From the NCBI GenBank assembly GCA_030641945.1, contig DAOWLL010000017.1, forward strand, positions 1 through 12,297: 12,297 nucleotides of DNA, in the 5' to 3' direction. This document shows positions 1 through 6,650 of the stretch, one piece after another. This DNA is from Gammaproteobacteria bacterium (GTDB lineage: Bacteria > Pseudomonadota > Gammaproteobacteria > SZUA-229). The notes under the pieces were generated by a model. The model worked only from the letters and a program-made list of their open reading frames with translations. It had not been told where the DNA came from and did not search any database. The position numbers were made by a program, and so were the translations under genes. Each line of letters opens with the position of its first letter. Position 1 is the stretch's first letter.

Positions 1-753
1 ATGAAGGAGCATGTTCTTACGCCGGATGCCATTGGTATTATGTACGAGGACATATTTGTTGAAACCACAGATAATCTCCAGCTTCATGGATGGAAGTTAT
101 TTTCCGAGGGTGAAGCTGAAGCAACATTACTATTTTTCCACGGCAATGCCGAGAACATCAGTACACATTTTGCCAACGTGTACTGGCTGGTGGCTCTCGG
201 ATACGATGTCTATTTATTCGATTATCGTGGCTATGGGCAATCAGAGGGTGAGGCTGAGCTAGATCCAATCGTTGATGATATGCAATTGTTGATTGGGCAT
301 GTGCTTGATGATCTGCCGGTGAGTCAAAAACTCATCGTCATGGGACAGAGCCTGGGAGCCAGCCTGTCTATATACTCGGTGGCACACAGCCAGCGCCAGG
401 ACAGGCTTGCAGCACTGGTTTCAGTCGCAGCGTTCAGTGACTACCATGAGATCGCGCAGGATGCGCTGTCGAGTAGCTGGCTGTTCTGGCTGTTTCAATG
501 GCCGCTTTCAAAAACGATCAGTAATAGCTACAGCCCGGTTGAATCTGTTGACAGGGTATCGCCAGTGCCGATTTTTATCATGCACAGTCAGGAAGATGAA
601 ATTATCGGGTTTTATCATGCAGAAAAACTTTATCAAGCTGCATTGGAGCCAAAACAGTTGATTAGGCTTGATGGCGGTCATAATGTTACATTCAACCTCG
701 ACATCAACAGGCAGCAATTGCTGGAAGTTCTTCAATCTGTAGCCGTATACTGA
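1..753 (+). CDS. Alpha/beta hydrolase of the BEM46/YfhR type, probably truncated at its 5' end
   Basis: Serine hydrolase of the alpha/beta fold; the substrate cannot be told from sequence. The visible elements are an oxyanion-hole type HGNAEN at residues 47-52, the nucleophile elbow GQSLG with Ser117, a likely acid Asp199 (HSQEDE) and His227 in DGGH. The family usually begins with a hydrophobic N-terminal anchor followed by a segment like the first residues seen here (...EHVLTPDAIGIMYEDI). The ATG at base 1 is therefore probably an internal methionine, with the true start upstream of the window, and the protein would then be membrane-anchored with a periplasmic domain. No ribosome binding site can be checked. 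It lies 122 bp before the sensor kinase, on the same strand, with no terminator seen between them. The family is confident; a link to the neighbouring signalling genes is unproven. Confidence 0.85.
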   Translation: MKEHVLTPDAIGIMYEDIFVETTDNLQLHGWKLFSEGEAEATLLFFHGNAENISTHFANVYWLVALGYDVYLFDYRGYGQSEGEAELDPIVDDMQLLIGHVLDDLPVSQKLIVMGQSLGASLSIYSVAHSQRQDRLAALVSVAAFSDYHEIAQDALSSSWLFWLFQWPLSKTISNSYSPVESVDRVSPVPIFIMHSQEDEIIGFYHAEKLYQAALEPKQLIRLDGGHNVTFNLDINRQQLLEVLQSVAVY

Positions 754-875
754 TTGAGTATAAAGCTGGTGTATCGATATGGTGCGGCTAACCCTCGACG
801 TTCTGCAGCCAGCTGTATTTCTGCCATCGATTCTATTTCTAGCAAACAATGCCTTAAGGATGGTAACTTATAGAA

Positions 876-2678
876 ATGATGTTGATAAGGTTATCGATAG
901 TATTCCTGGCAGGTTTGTTAATCACAGGCTTTGCATCCAGTGCCAGAGTATGGGCCAGTTCAAATGTGGTGAATGTTGGTGTGCTCGCTCATAGAGGTGT
1001 GGATGCATGTATCCACACCTGGAGCCCAACAATCCGCTACCTCACTGAACAAATTCCAGCAAACGAGTTTCGACTATTACCTCTTAATCTGGATGAGATG
1101 TCTGATGCAGTCGAACAGGGTAAGGTGGATTTTATTCTGACAAATCCGGGAAACTACGTTGAGCTGGAGAGGCGATATAACATTACGCGAATCACAACGC
1201 TTAGAAATTTACGGCATGGCTATCCTTATACACAATTTGGATCTGTAATTTTCGTACGGGCAGACCGCAATGACCTGCGTTCACTTACTGACTTGAAAAA
1301 TAGATCATTTGGCGCAGTAGACAAAGCGGCATTTGGAGGCTTCCAGATGGCCTGGCGAGAATTAAAAGATGCCGGCATCAACCCGTTTAAGGATCTCTCT
1401 GACATCCGGTTCCTTGGATTTCCACAAGATAATATCGTGCTGAGTGTCCGCGATGGAAAAATTGATGCCGGTACCGTAAGAACAGATATTCTCGAGCGAA
1501 TGGCTGCTGATGGGCAAATTAATATTGAAGATTTCCGTATTTTGAATCGGCAAATATCTGAAAATTTCCCGTTTCATCACAGTTCCCGTCTTTATCCCGA
1601 ATGGGCATTTGCAAAAACCAGGACATCGTCAGAAAAACTTGCAGAGACAGTTGCCATAGCGCTGCTGAACATGGTGGAAAATCACCCGGCAGCAGTGGCA
1701 GGAAAATACGCTGGCTGGACGGTGCCACTGAATTATCAGCCGGTACATGAACTGTTCATGGATCTGGAAATTGGTCCCTATCAGAAATTAGTTGATATAT
1801 CGCTTATCGGACTGATGAAACAATACTGGTACTGGCTTGTTCCGATACTGGTCGTAATTGTGCTCAGCATATTTCATAATATTTTGGTAAACAGGCAAGT
1901 CACTTTGCGGACAAGAGAACTCTCACAAACAAATTACGCTTTGGAGAAAGAAGTCGCTGAACGTCGAAAAGCAGAGGAAGATGCCCGAAACTTGCTTGAC
2001 GAAAAACGTTTTCTTGCACAAAAGTGTATGCAAGTTCAGGAAGATGAGCGTCATCGTCTGGCACGTGAGCTGCATGACGAACTTGGCCAATGCATTACGG
2101 CTATACAGGCAGATGCAGAAACCATACAGGAACTCTCGAAGAACGGTGATATCAGACTGGTAACTAGTGCTCGTGCGATTTGGGGTGTATCTTCTCGCAT
2201 CTATGAGGTTGTGCATTCCATGATGCAGCGTTTACGCCCAAGTGCGCTTGATGATGTTGGGCTTGTAGAAACGCTGAAAGAAGAAGCGCACGCCTGGCAG
2301 GCACGGCAACCAGACACCAGATATAGGCTGAATATTGCCGACAACCTCGATTCGCTGGGCGAGATTGTTAATATAACCTTGTATCGTATTGTGCAGGAAT
2401 GCCTGACCAATATTGCAAAACACGCAAAGGCAACAGAAGTGGTTATTCAACTTGGTATCGTCGATGATGGTCGGGCACAAAAAGTGCGTCTTGAAGTACA
2501 GGATAATGGTGTAGGAATGAAATCACAATCACTTGGGGGAGGCTTTGGTTTGATTGGTATGCGAGAACGTGTAGAGACATTAAATGGCAATTTTGAACTC
2601 TCAGCGGATCCAGGAGCCGGTGTGAATATTAAGGTTACATTGCCACTGAGCGGAACAGAAGAGTTATCACGTCACTGA
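876..2678 (+). CDS. Sensor histidine kinase with PhnD-like periplasmic domain (TtrS/ThsS-like architecture)
   Basis: Membrane sensor kinase. The N-terminus (about 1-27) is a signal peptide or first membrane segment. Residues about 31-290 form a PhnD-like solute-binding domain, shown by GVLAHRG at 35-41, FILTNPGNYVELE at 86-98, FGAVDKAAFGG at 145-155 and DAGTVRTDILERM at 197-209. A membrane segment follows at about 317-338, then a coiled coil at about 340-390. The HisKA_3 box RELHDELGQC has phospho-acceptor His400. The HATPase domain has an N box with Asn512 (QECLTNIAKHA), a DNGVG box at 543-547 and a glycine box at 554-562. The only periplasmic cysteine is Cys45. TtrS (tetrathionate) and ThsS (thiosulfate) share the PhnD-kinase layout, so an oxidised sulfur species is a reasonable ligand guess. 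The stop overlaps the response regulator start (TGATG). The start is preceded by AAGGA at 856-860, a rather long spacing. Confidence 0.9.
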   Translation: MMLIRLSIVFLAGLLITGFASSARVWASSNVVNVGVLAHRGVDACIHTWSPTIRYLTEQIPANEFRLLPLNLDEMSDAVEQGKVDFILTNPGNYVELERRYNITRITTLRNLRHGYPYTQFGSVIFVRADRNDLRSLTDLKNRSFGAVDKAAFGGFQMAWRELKDAGINPFKDLSDIRFLGFPQDNIVLSVRDGKIDAGTVRTDILERMAADGQINIEDFRILNRQISENFPFHHSSRLYPEWAFAKTRTSSEKLAETVAIALLNMVENHPAAVAGKYAGWTVPLNYQPVHELFMDLEIGPYQKLVDISLIGLMKQYWYWLVPILVVIVLSIFHNILVNRQVTLRTRELSQTNYALEKEVAERRKAEEDARNLLDEKRFLAQKCMQVQEDERHRLARELHDELGQCITAIQADAETIQELSKNGDIRLVTSARAIWGVSSRIYEVVHSMMQRLRPSALDDVGLVETLKEEAHAWQARQPDTRYRLNIADNLDSLGEIVNITLYRIVQECLTNIAKHAKATEVVIQLGIVDDGRAQKVRLEVQDNGVGMKSQSLGGGFGLIGMRERVETLNGNFELSADPGAGVNIKVTLPLSGTEELSRH

Positions 2679-3316
2679 TGGCAAAGATAAACGTCCTGTT
2701 GGCTGATGATCACGAGGTTGTTCGAGCCGGTTACCACCGTCTTCTGGAGAGTAGCTCTGATATTTGCGTTATTGCTGATGCAAAAAGTGGTGAAGAAGCT
2801 TTTCAACGATATATGCAATATCGTCCTGATGTCATTGTAATGGACCTTACCATGCCTGGGATAGGTGGTTTAGAGGCGAGCCGCCTGATCCTCGCTCACG
2901 ATAGTGCTGCAAAGATTCTGATCTTTAGTGTGCACGAAAATGAAGTACTGCTCAGCCGGGCTCTCGACCTTGGTGTCCAGGGATACATTACGAAGCGAAG
3001 TGCTTCACGCGAAATGATCGATGCAGTACGCAAGGTGGCTGTAGGTGAAATGTACATTGGTCAGGAGATGATGCCGTACCTGGTGAAGCGCAAAGCGACG
3101 CCTGATAGTGAGCTGGTCTCCGGATTGACCAGTAGAGAATTCGAGGTTTTTCAGCTGATGGTGGACAGCAAATCTGTCAATGAAATTGCCGCATTGCTCC
3201 ATCTCAGCCCGAAGACGGTAGGCCACCACGTTACCCATATCAAGACCAAACTCGGGATTACCGATCTCGCCGGTCTTACCCGTCTTGCCATCCGCCTGGG
3301 TGTTATCAATCCCTGA
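2678..3316 (+). CDS. NarL/LuxR-family response regulator, partner of the upstream kinase
   Basis: DNA-binding response regulator of 212 residues. The receiver domain (about 4-120) has the acidic pair Asp10/Asp11, phospho-acceptor Asp56 (VIVMDLTMPG), Ser84 in the switch position and Lys106 (YITKRS). A LuxR-type helix-turn-helix follows at about 147-208, with LTSREFEVFQLM and the recognition segment LSPKTVGHHVTHIKTKLGI. It starts within the kinase stop codon (TGATG), so the two are translationally coupled and almost certainly cognate. Phosphorylation by the kinase would promote dimerisation and DNA binding. A natural target is the 284-bp region just downstream, which holds two palindromes upstream of the secreted DsrE-like gene. 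That target is inferred from position only. Confidence 0.93.
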   Translation: MAKINVLLADDHEVVRAGYHRLLESSSDICVIADAKSGEEAFQRYMQYRPDVIVMDLTMPGIGGLEASRLILAHDSAAKILIFSVHENEVLLSRALDLGVQGYITKRSASREMIDAVRKVAVGEMYIGQEMMPYLVKRKATPDSELVSGLTSREFEVFQLMVDSKSVNEIAALLHLSPKTVGHHVTHIKTKLGITDLAGLTRLAIRLGVINP

Positions 3317-3339
3317 CATTATCTGAAAGCTTTGGCTAT

Positions 3340-3370
3340 TTAACACCATCAATTGCGATGGTTGCGTTAA
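3340..3370 (+). terminator. Hairpin after the response regulator, weak terminator candidate
   Basis: ACCATC at 3345-3350 pairs with GATGGT at 3357-3362 around a six-base loop. TTAAC at 3340-3344 can extend the stem to GTTAA at 3366-3370 across a three-base bulge. There is no T tract after it, so intrinsic termination would be weak at best. Confidence 0.3.
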
Positions 3371-3415
3371 GGCCGTTAATTTCTCTCGTCAGTTTTAAGC
3401 TGTCTACTCATCCAC

Positions 3416-3434
3416 TATAAGGAATTTCCCTATA
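3416..3434 (+). promoter_or_regulatory. 19-bp palindrome, candidate operator for the secreted DsrE-like gene
   Basis: TATAAGGAATTTCCCTATA is a near-perfect palindrome centred on 3425. Eight of nine positions in each arm match, with a single odd central base. It lies 167 bp before the next start codon and 82 bp after the response regulator. The size and symmetry suit a dimeric regulator, with the adjacent NarL-type protein the obvious candidate. No binding evidence exists. Confidence 0.4.
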
Positions 3435-3473
3435 CGCTGCACAGTGATGATTGTATATGGTTTCTGCTAAGGC

Positions 3474-3501
3474 TTGAAAACCACTGGAACCTTCCAATAA
3501 G
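3474..3501 (+). promoter_or_regulatory. Candidate promoter with a palindrome in its spacer
   Basis: TTGAAA at 3474-3479 is followed after 16 bp by AATAAG at 3496-3501, a fair -35 and a poor -10. Between them lies the perfect palindrome TGGAACCTTCCA (3485-3496), which shares the GGAA...TTCC core with the palindrome at 3416-3434, about 65 bp upstream. The GGAACC could instead be an ECF-type -35, since an ECF sigma gene follows this gene pair, but no convincing ECF -10 was found. This would give a leader of about 90 nt. Confidence 0.27.
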
Positions 3502-3600
3502 GACGCAGATGGATTTGTGATAGCTCTAATGAAGATCATGGATCACAGACAATTAATCGGTCTGTATCCAATCAATCACATACAAATGAGGTAAAAAACT

Positions 3601-4329
3601 ATGCGTACATATAAATCACGCAGTTTAATGGGTGTAATTGCTGTTTTGGGCTTGCTCGTGGCAGGTACTGCACAGGCTGAGGACGCATGCCCAGCTGGTG
3701 TACTTCCGGGATCTCCGGGTACACCTGAAACCACACTCAACGATGAGTTTGGCCCGGGTACGAGTGATAAGACTACCTGCCTGGAAAATCGCGAAAATAT
3801 CAAGATCGTGATGCAGCTGAATAAATCGTGCCGCGATTCATATGCCACTCACCCGGTAGGCACAAATGGAAAACCGACAGGGGAAGTCAGCAAGGTTGTG
3901 AATAACATTGCCAATTGTGCCAATAATCGTCCATACGCACTTGGTAATTTGCGCAACATGCTCAAGGACCTGAAAACAACGAATGGCATTTCTGAAGAAG
4001 AAATCGACATCAGGGTGGTTGTGCACAGTGGTGGAGGCTACCTGATGCTCAATGATGCCGGGTTTGATGGTGCCGGCAATTACATCGAAGCGGGTCGTAA
4101 CAAGTTTCAGAGCCAGGTTGTAGACCTGATGGCCCAGGGTGTCAGGTTCTTCTTTTGCCAGAATACCACGCGTGGTTTTATCAGGAACGGCACATTGCCG
4201 GGCCGGGATTTGATTGGAATGACTGGTGGTGCTACCGCGCAGCTCATTCCTGGTGTCGAATATGTCACTGCCGGGGTAACAGCTATATCAGATCTTCAGG
4301 AAGAGGGTTACAGGTACGTCCAGCCATGA
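3601..4329 (+). CDS. Exported DsrE-like protein with five cysteines
   Basis: Secreted protein of 242 residues. The signal peptide is clear: basic MRTYKSR, a hydrophobic core at about 9-23 and a likely cut after AQA (residue 26). From about 65 onward it fits the DsrE-like fold (DsrE/DsrF/TusD superfamily): IRVVVHSGGGYLML at 137-150, then QVVDLMAQGVRFFFCQNTTR at 172-191 with Cys186, then the closing pattern VEYVTAGVTAISDLQEEGY at 219-237. Cys186 sits where many family members carry their conserved cysteine. Four more mature cysteines (30, 60, 77, 106) suggest disulfides or sulfur binding in the periplasm. The family is mostly cytoplasmic and acts in sulfur transfer, so export is notable. GAGG at 3588-3591 supports the start. 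The N-terminal linker is rich in Pro, Gly and Thr. The family assignment rests on pattern recognition, and the function is unknown. Confidence 0.8.
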   Translation: MRTYKSRSLMGVIAVLGLLVAGTAQAEDACPAGVLPGSPGTPETTLNDEFGPGTSDKTTCLENRENIKIVMQLNKSCRDSYATHPVGTNGKPTGEVSKVVNNIANCANNRPYALGNLRNMLKDLKTTNGISEEEIDIRVVVHSGGGYLMLNDAGFDGAGNYIEAGRNKFQSQVVDLMAQGVRFFFCQNTTRGFIRNGTLPGRDLIGMTGGATAQLIPGVEYVTAGVTAISDLQEEGYRYVQP

Positions 4330-4338
4330 TTGATGATG

Positions 4339-4367
4339 AAGGCCTTGTCTTCGGACAAGGCCTTTTT
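4339..4367 (+). terminator. Intrinsic terminator after the DsrE-like gene
   Basis: A perfect 11-bp stem, AAGGCCTTGTC at 4339-4349 and GACAAGGCCTT at 4354-4364, closes on a stable TTCG tetraloop and runs into five T residues (4363-4367). Only 43 bp separate it from the next start codon, so the following gene probably depends on read-through or a very short promoter. Confidence 0.9.
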
Positions 4368-4410
4368 ATAGTCAATGAACTAGATCAACCAGGAACGAGG
4401 AGAAATCAAA

Positions 4411-5739
4411 ATGTCCCCAATTAAGAAAATATATACAGTAATAGCATTGGCCGGGATGTGTAGCCTTGCAGTATCAGGTAATACTTTTGCTCATAACAAA
4501 CATTTTGGGCATGGCAAAGGCAAGCATCCCGTGCCGGCAGGTAATTGTGCCGAACTACCTGCTGATCGTGCCACCGAGTTTCATGGCAATCCATATACCA
4601 GCGAGCTGAACCTGGCAATGGCCGGTAATCAGTGGGTTGTGTTCAATAAAGTAATGCAGGCATTTAACGAACGGCGTGTCGCCAATGGAGAGTCCGATGT
4701 GGCGACAGACGGTCTTGTGAACAAGTCGCGCACACTGGATGAGCTGCGTACCCCCGGCAACAACTACTTCATCGAACTGATTCCGCCGGGCCAGGAGCGT
4801 AACCAGATAAAGAGTGGCTGCATGCTGTTGGGTAACGATGAAGGTGATCGAAACTTTTTACCATTCAGTATTCAAACCAGGTTTGATGTCTTCACCAGTA
4901 CCAACTACAACCTGATGCGTAACCTGGCTGAATCCGGTTATGTGAAGGAAGCAATTCCGTATATTCGTAACCAGCTGACATTGATGACGGATGCAGCCAA
5001 CAGCGACATGATTGGCGTACCAGGTACTCCAGGTAGCGATGAAGTTACCGATGCCACGCTGGATCTGCTGGATCCCGGGATTCGAGTATCACAGGTAGAC
5101 CACATCAACGAGGGTGTACATCGAGGCATCAACGCCATGTATCAGCGTATGGATGAGTACACGCGTTTAAACTCACCTGCAGATGCAGCGGCGCTGGATT
5201 TGCTGCTGGCAGACGTGGCTGACCCTCAACCAGACTCACCTGCTGAAACCCGTACTATAGAAGAAGGTATTACGACCAACTTCAACCTGGCTTCCAATGC
5301 AGCGTGTCACTACTCGGGACATCCAACGATTCCGGATGGTACATTGCGCCTGTGTGAGTTCGCGGTACTGAACAAAACCAATACACACGAGACACGGGTG
5401 CATCACGTAGAAACACCTGAGCGTATTCTGGCAGGTGATTCTGATGTGGGACCGGTCTGGGTATCCGAGCTCAAATTTGCACAGGATGCCGGCGACGCGG
5501 TCAGTGGTTCGACCATGCCGGATGAAGTGAATGTTCCTGTTGTCTACTCTGTGGCTTTTCTGGCAACGCTGAATAAAAAGCACCGCAAGCTGGCAAAAGA
5601 CTTTGTCGATTTTCTGCTTGGTGACGCCACGCAGATCTATGTTGATGGCGGCTTCCTGTCGTTAACAGGTAATGAGCTGGGTGAGCGCTATTCGCTTGAT
5701 AAAGATGGAAATCTGATAATCGAAACATTTGCTCCATAG
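4411..5739 (+). CDS. Orphan periplasmic solute-binding protein, ModA-like, with a His-rich N-terminus
   Basis: Exported protein of 442 residues with a signal peptide (likely cut after TFA, residue 27). The mature end is His-rich (HNKHFGHGKGKH, 28-39) and could bind metal. The rest follows the ModA/extracellular-binding-protein pattern: ELNLAMAGN at 65-73, FDVFTSTNYNLMRNLAESGY at 158-177, GIRVSQVDHINEGVHRGINA at 223-242, DVGPVWVSE at 345-353, and a C-terminal VVYSVAFLATLN...LAKDFVDFLLGD at 377-405 ending near GGFLSL. At 442 residues it is much longer than ModA (about 250), with added segments around 90-150 and 255-340. Its mature cysteines are 46, 137, 299 and 315. No permease or ATPase gene lies in the window, so it may be a binding or sensing protein and not part of a transporter. 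A good Shine-Dalgarno (GAGGAG, 4397-4402) supports the start. The ligand is unknown. Confidence 0.72.
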   Translation: MSPIKKIYTVIALAGMCSLAVSGNTFAHNKHFGHGKGKHPVPAGNCAELPADRATEFHGNPYTSELNLAMAGNQWVVFNKVMQAFNERRVANGESDVATDGLVNKSRTLDELRTPGNNYFIELIPPGQERNQIKSGCMLLGNDEGDRNFLPFSIQTRFDVFTSTNYNLMRNLAESGYVKEAIPYIRNQLTLMTDAANSDMIGVPGTPGSDEVTDATLDLLDPGIRVSQVDHINEGVHRGINAMYQRMDEYTRLNSPADAAALDLLLADVADPQPDSPAETRTIEEGITTNFNLASNAACHYSGHPTIPDGTLRLCEFAVLNKTNTHETRVHHVETPERILAGDSDVGPVWVSELKFAQDAGDAVSGSTMPDEVNVPVVYSVAFLATLNKKHRKLAKDFVDFLLGDATQIYVDGGFLSLTGNELGERYSLDKDGNLIIETFAP

Positions 5740-5763
5740 AACCCTGGCAAGGGAAACTTGAAA

Positions 5764-5790
5764 ACCCGCTCCACGGAGCGGGTCTTTTTT
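5764..5790 (+). terminator. Intrinsic terminator after the solute-binding protein gene
   Basis: ACCCGCTCC at 5764-5772 pairs with GGAGCGGGT at 5775-5783, probably opening to a CACG loop, and is followed by six T residues at 5785-5790. It closes the transcript of the two exported proteins before the sigma factor gene. Confidence 0.9.
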
Positions 5791-5876
5791 CCCGAATACT
5801 ACCTGTTGCGGAAATTACCAGGTTTACGCATAACATGAGTCCATAGCAGACGTTCTGTTCACATAGTTAATGTCAT

Positions 5877-6410
5877 ATGAAAAATATAAAAAATCTGTTT
5901 GCATCAACGCGGCTTAAGCACGAATTTGCGAATAGAAGAAACAAATTATATCGAACAGCTTACTCATGGTGCCACAATACGTCACTGGCTGATGATCTGG
6001 TGCAGGAGACCATACTCAAGGCAATGAAGAAGGCTGATAGCCTCCGTAACCAGGCAACACTGGATACATGGCTGTATCGAATTCTTCTAAATAACTGGCA
6101 TGATTACCTGCGGGTCCAGGGCAGAAATGTAGAGCTGTATGATGTTGGCGATGAAAGTCAGGCGGAACATGCTGACAATTATCAGCAGTCGCAAATTGTC
6201 GGCAGGGTGCGATCATCCGTTGAACGCTTGCCCATGTCTTTGAGAGAAGTGGTAACACTGGCGGATTTTGCAGGTTTCAGTTATGCAGAGATTGCCGAGA
6301 ATGTAGATATTCCGATTGGTACAGTAATGAGCCGCTTGTATAGGGCCAGGCAGAAATTAAAGGGGCAGTTGCTTGATTTGTCTGGGAGGGAAAGCTGCCA
6401 GTCAAGTTGA
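5877..6410 (+). CDS. ECF-type RNA polymerase sigma factor (sigma-70 family group 4)
   Basis: Sigma factor of 177 residues that redirects RNA polymerase to a small regulon. Region 2 spans about 21-80, with the characteristic ADDLVQETILKAM (38-50) and TLDTWLYRILLNNWHDYLR (61-79). Region 4 spans about 112-165, with LPMSLREVVTLADFAGFSYAEIAENV and a recognition helix in IPIGTVMSRLYRARQKLK (145-162). The length is normal for the class and no C-terminal extension is present. The Shine-Dalgarno before the ATG is poor. ECF factors are usually followed by an anti-sigma gene. Here a good ribosome binding site and ATG lie 13 bp after the stop, but the frame closes after 10 codons inside a repeat array. 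GGAAATT at 5810-5816 might be an autoregulatory -35, but no convincing -10 was seen. Targets are unknown; the two exported proteins upstream are candidates by proximity only. Confidence 0.9.
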   Translation: MKNIKNLFASTRLKHEFANRRNKLYRTAYSWCHNTSLADDLVQETILKAMKKADSLRNQATLDTWLYRILLNNWHDYLRVQGRNVELYDVGDESQAEHADNYQQSQIVGRVRSSVERLPMSLREVVTLADFAGFSYAEIAENVDIPIGTVMSRLYRARQKLKGQLLDLSGRESCQSS

Positions 6411-6423
6411 TGAGGGTGAAATA

Positions 6424-6456
6424 ATGAGTGAAAAGACCTGTATAAATGAACAGTGA
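6424..6456 (+). pseudogene. 10-codon stub of the cistron that followed the sigma factor, cut by a repeat
   Basis: A strong ribosome binding site (GAGGGTG, 6412-6418) stands seven bases before an ATG. The frame reads MSEKTCINEQ and then hits TGA at 6454-6456, inside the second unit of the 7-bp array. The position just after an ECF sigma gene is where an anti-sigma gene would be expected. The stub is probably the beginning of such a gene, removed when the repeat element arose. It could also be a chance start or a real leader peptide; the identity of the lost product cannot be shown. Confidence 0.4.
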
Positions 6457-6494
6457 ATAGTGAACAGTGAATAATGAATAGTGAATAGTGAATA
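6446..6494 (+). repeat. Seven tandem copies of a 7-bp unit (RTGAAYA)
   Basis: Head-to-tail heptamers at 6446, 6453, 6460, 6467, 6474, 6481 and 6488 read GTGAATA, GTGAACA, ATGAACA or ATGAATA. The unit puts TGA in every forward frame as it repeats, so it closes any reading frame entering from the left. An inverted, more diverged copy lies at 6651-6683. Confidence 0.95.
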
Positions 6495-6507
6495 GCTTTG
6501 TGGTTTT

Positions 6508-6576
6508 GTAGGCCTGCATAAGCGAAGCGTTGCAGGCTTATGTTGCCGGGAACAGCAGGGCCTTATCCCGGCCTAC
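6508..6576. repeat. REP-type pair in inverted orientation
   Basis: Unit one starts with GTAG at 6508, followed by stem GCCTGCA (6512-6518) and TGCAGGC (6531-6537) around a loop that contains GCGAAGC. Unit two is inverted: GCCGGGA (6545-6551) pairs with TCCCGGC (6566-6572) and ends in CTAC (6573-6576), so GTAG is its head on the minus strand. A GTAG head plus an imperfect palindrome is the hallmark of REP elements mobilised by RAYT (TnpA_REP) transposases. No RAYT gene is in the window. Placed between convergent genes, the hairpins may also protect or end transcripts. Confidence 0.75.
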
Positions 6577-6610
6577 GTACTGAAATTTATTAGTAGGCAG
6601 TTTTCAGTTG

Positions 6611-6646
6611 TCAGTTGGCAGTAGTTAGATTTAGACTGCCAACTGA
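6611..6646. repeat. 12-bp perfect inverted repeat within the composite element
   Basis: TCAGTTGGCAGT (6611-6622) and ACTGCCAACTGA (6635-6646) are exact reverse complements separated by 12 bp. An extra partial copy (TTCAGTTG) precedes the left arm. There is no T tract. It lies just outside the phosphoesterase stop codon and may act as an RNA hairpin on either strand. Confidence 0.8.
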
Positions 6647-6650
6647 TCTC

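Noticed and set aside
508..849. 113-codon minus-strand frame over the hydrolase end
   Set aside because: Mostly antisense to the hydrolase catalytic region, with no ribosome binding site or recognisable domain.
773..898. Three ATCGAT hexamers around the kinase start (773, 826, 893)
   Set aside because: Short palindromic hexamers with uneven spacing and no extended shared flanks; chance is sufficient.
3428..3450. ECF-type promoter starting at GGAATTT (3421) for the exported pair
   Set aside because: No recognisable ECF -10 stands 15-17 bp downstream, so autoregulation by the nearby sigma gene is not supported here.
3516..3547. TGTGAT and ATCACA as a CRP-like site
   Set aside because: The half-sites are 20 bp apart, not the six required, so they do not form a CRP operator.
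6446..6494. CRISPR array
   Set aside because: The repeats are 7 bp and adjoin without spacers.
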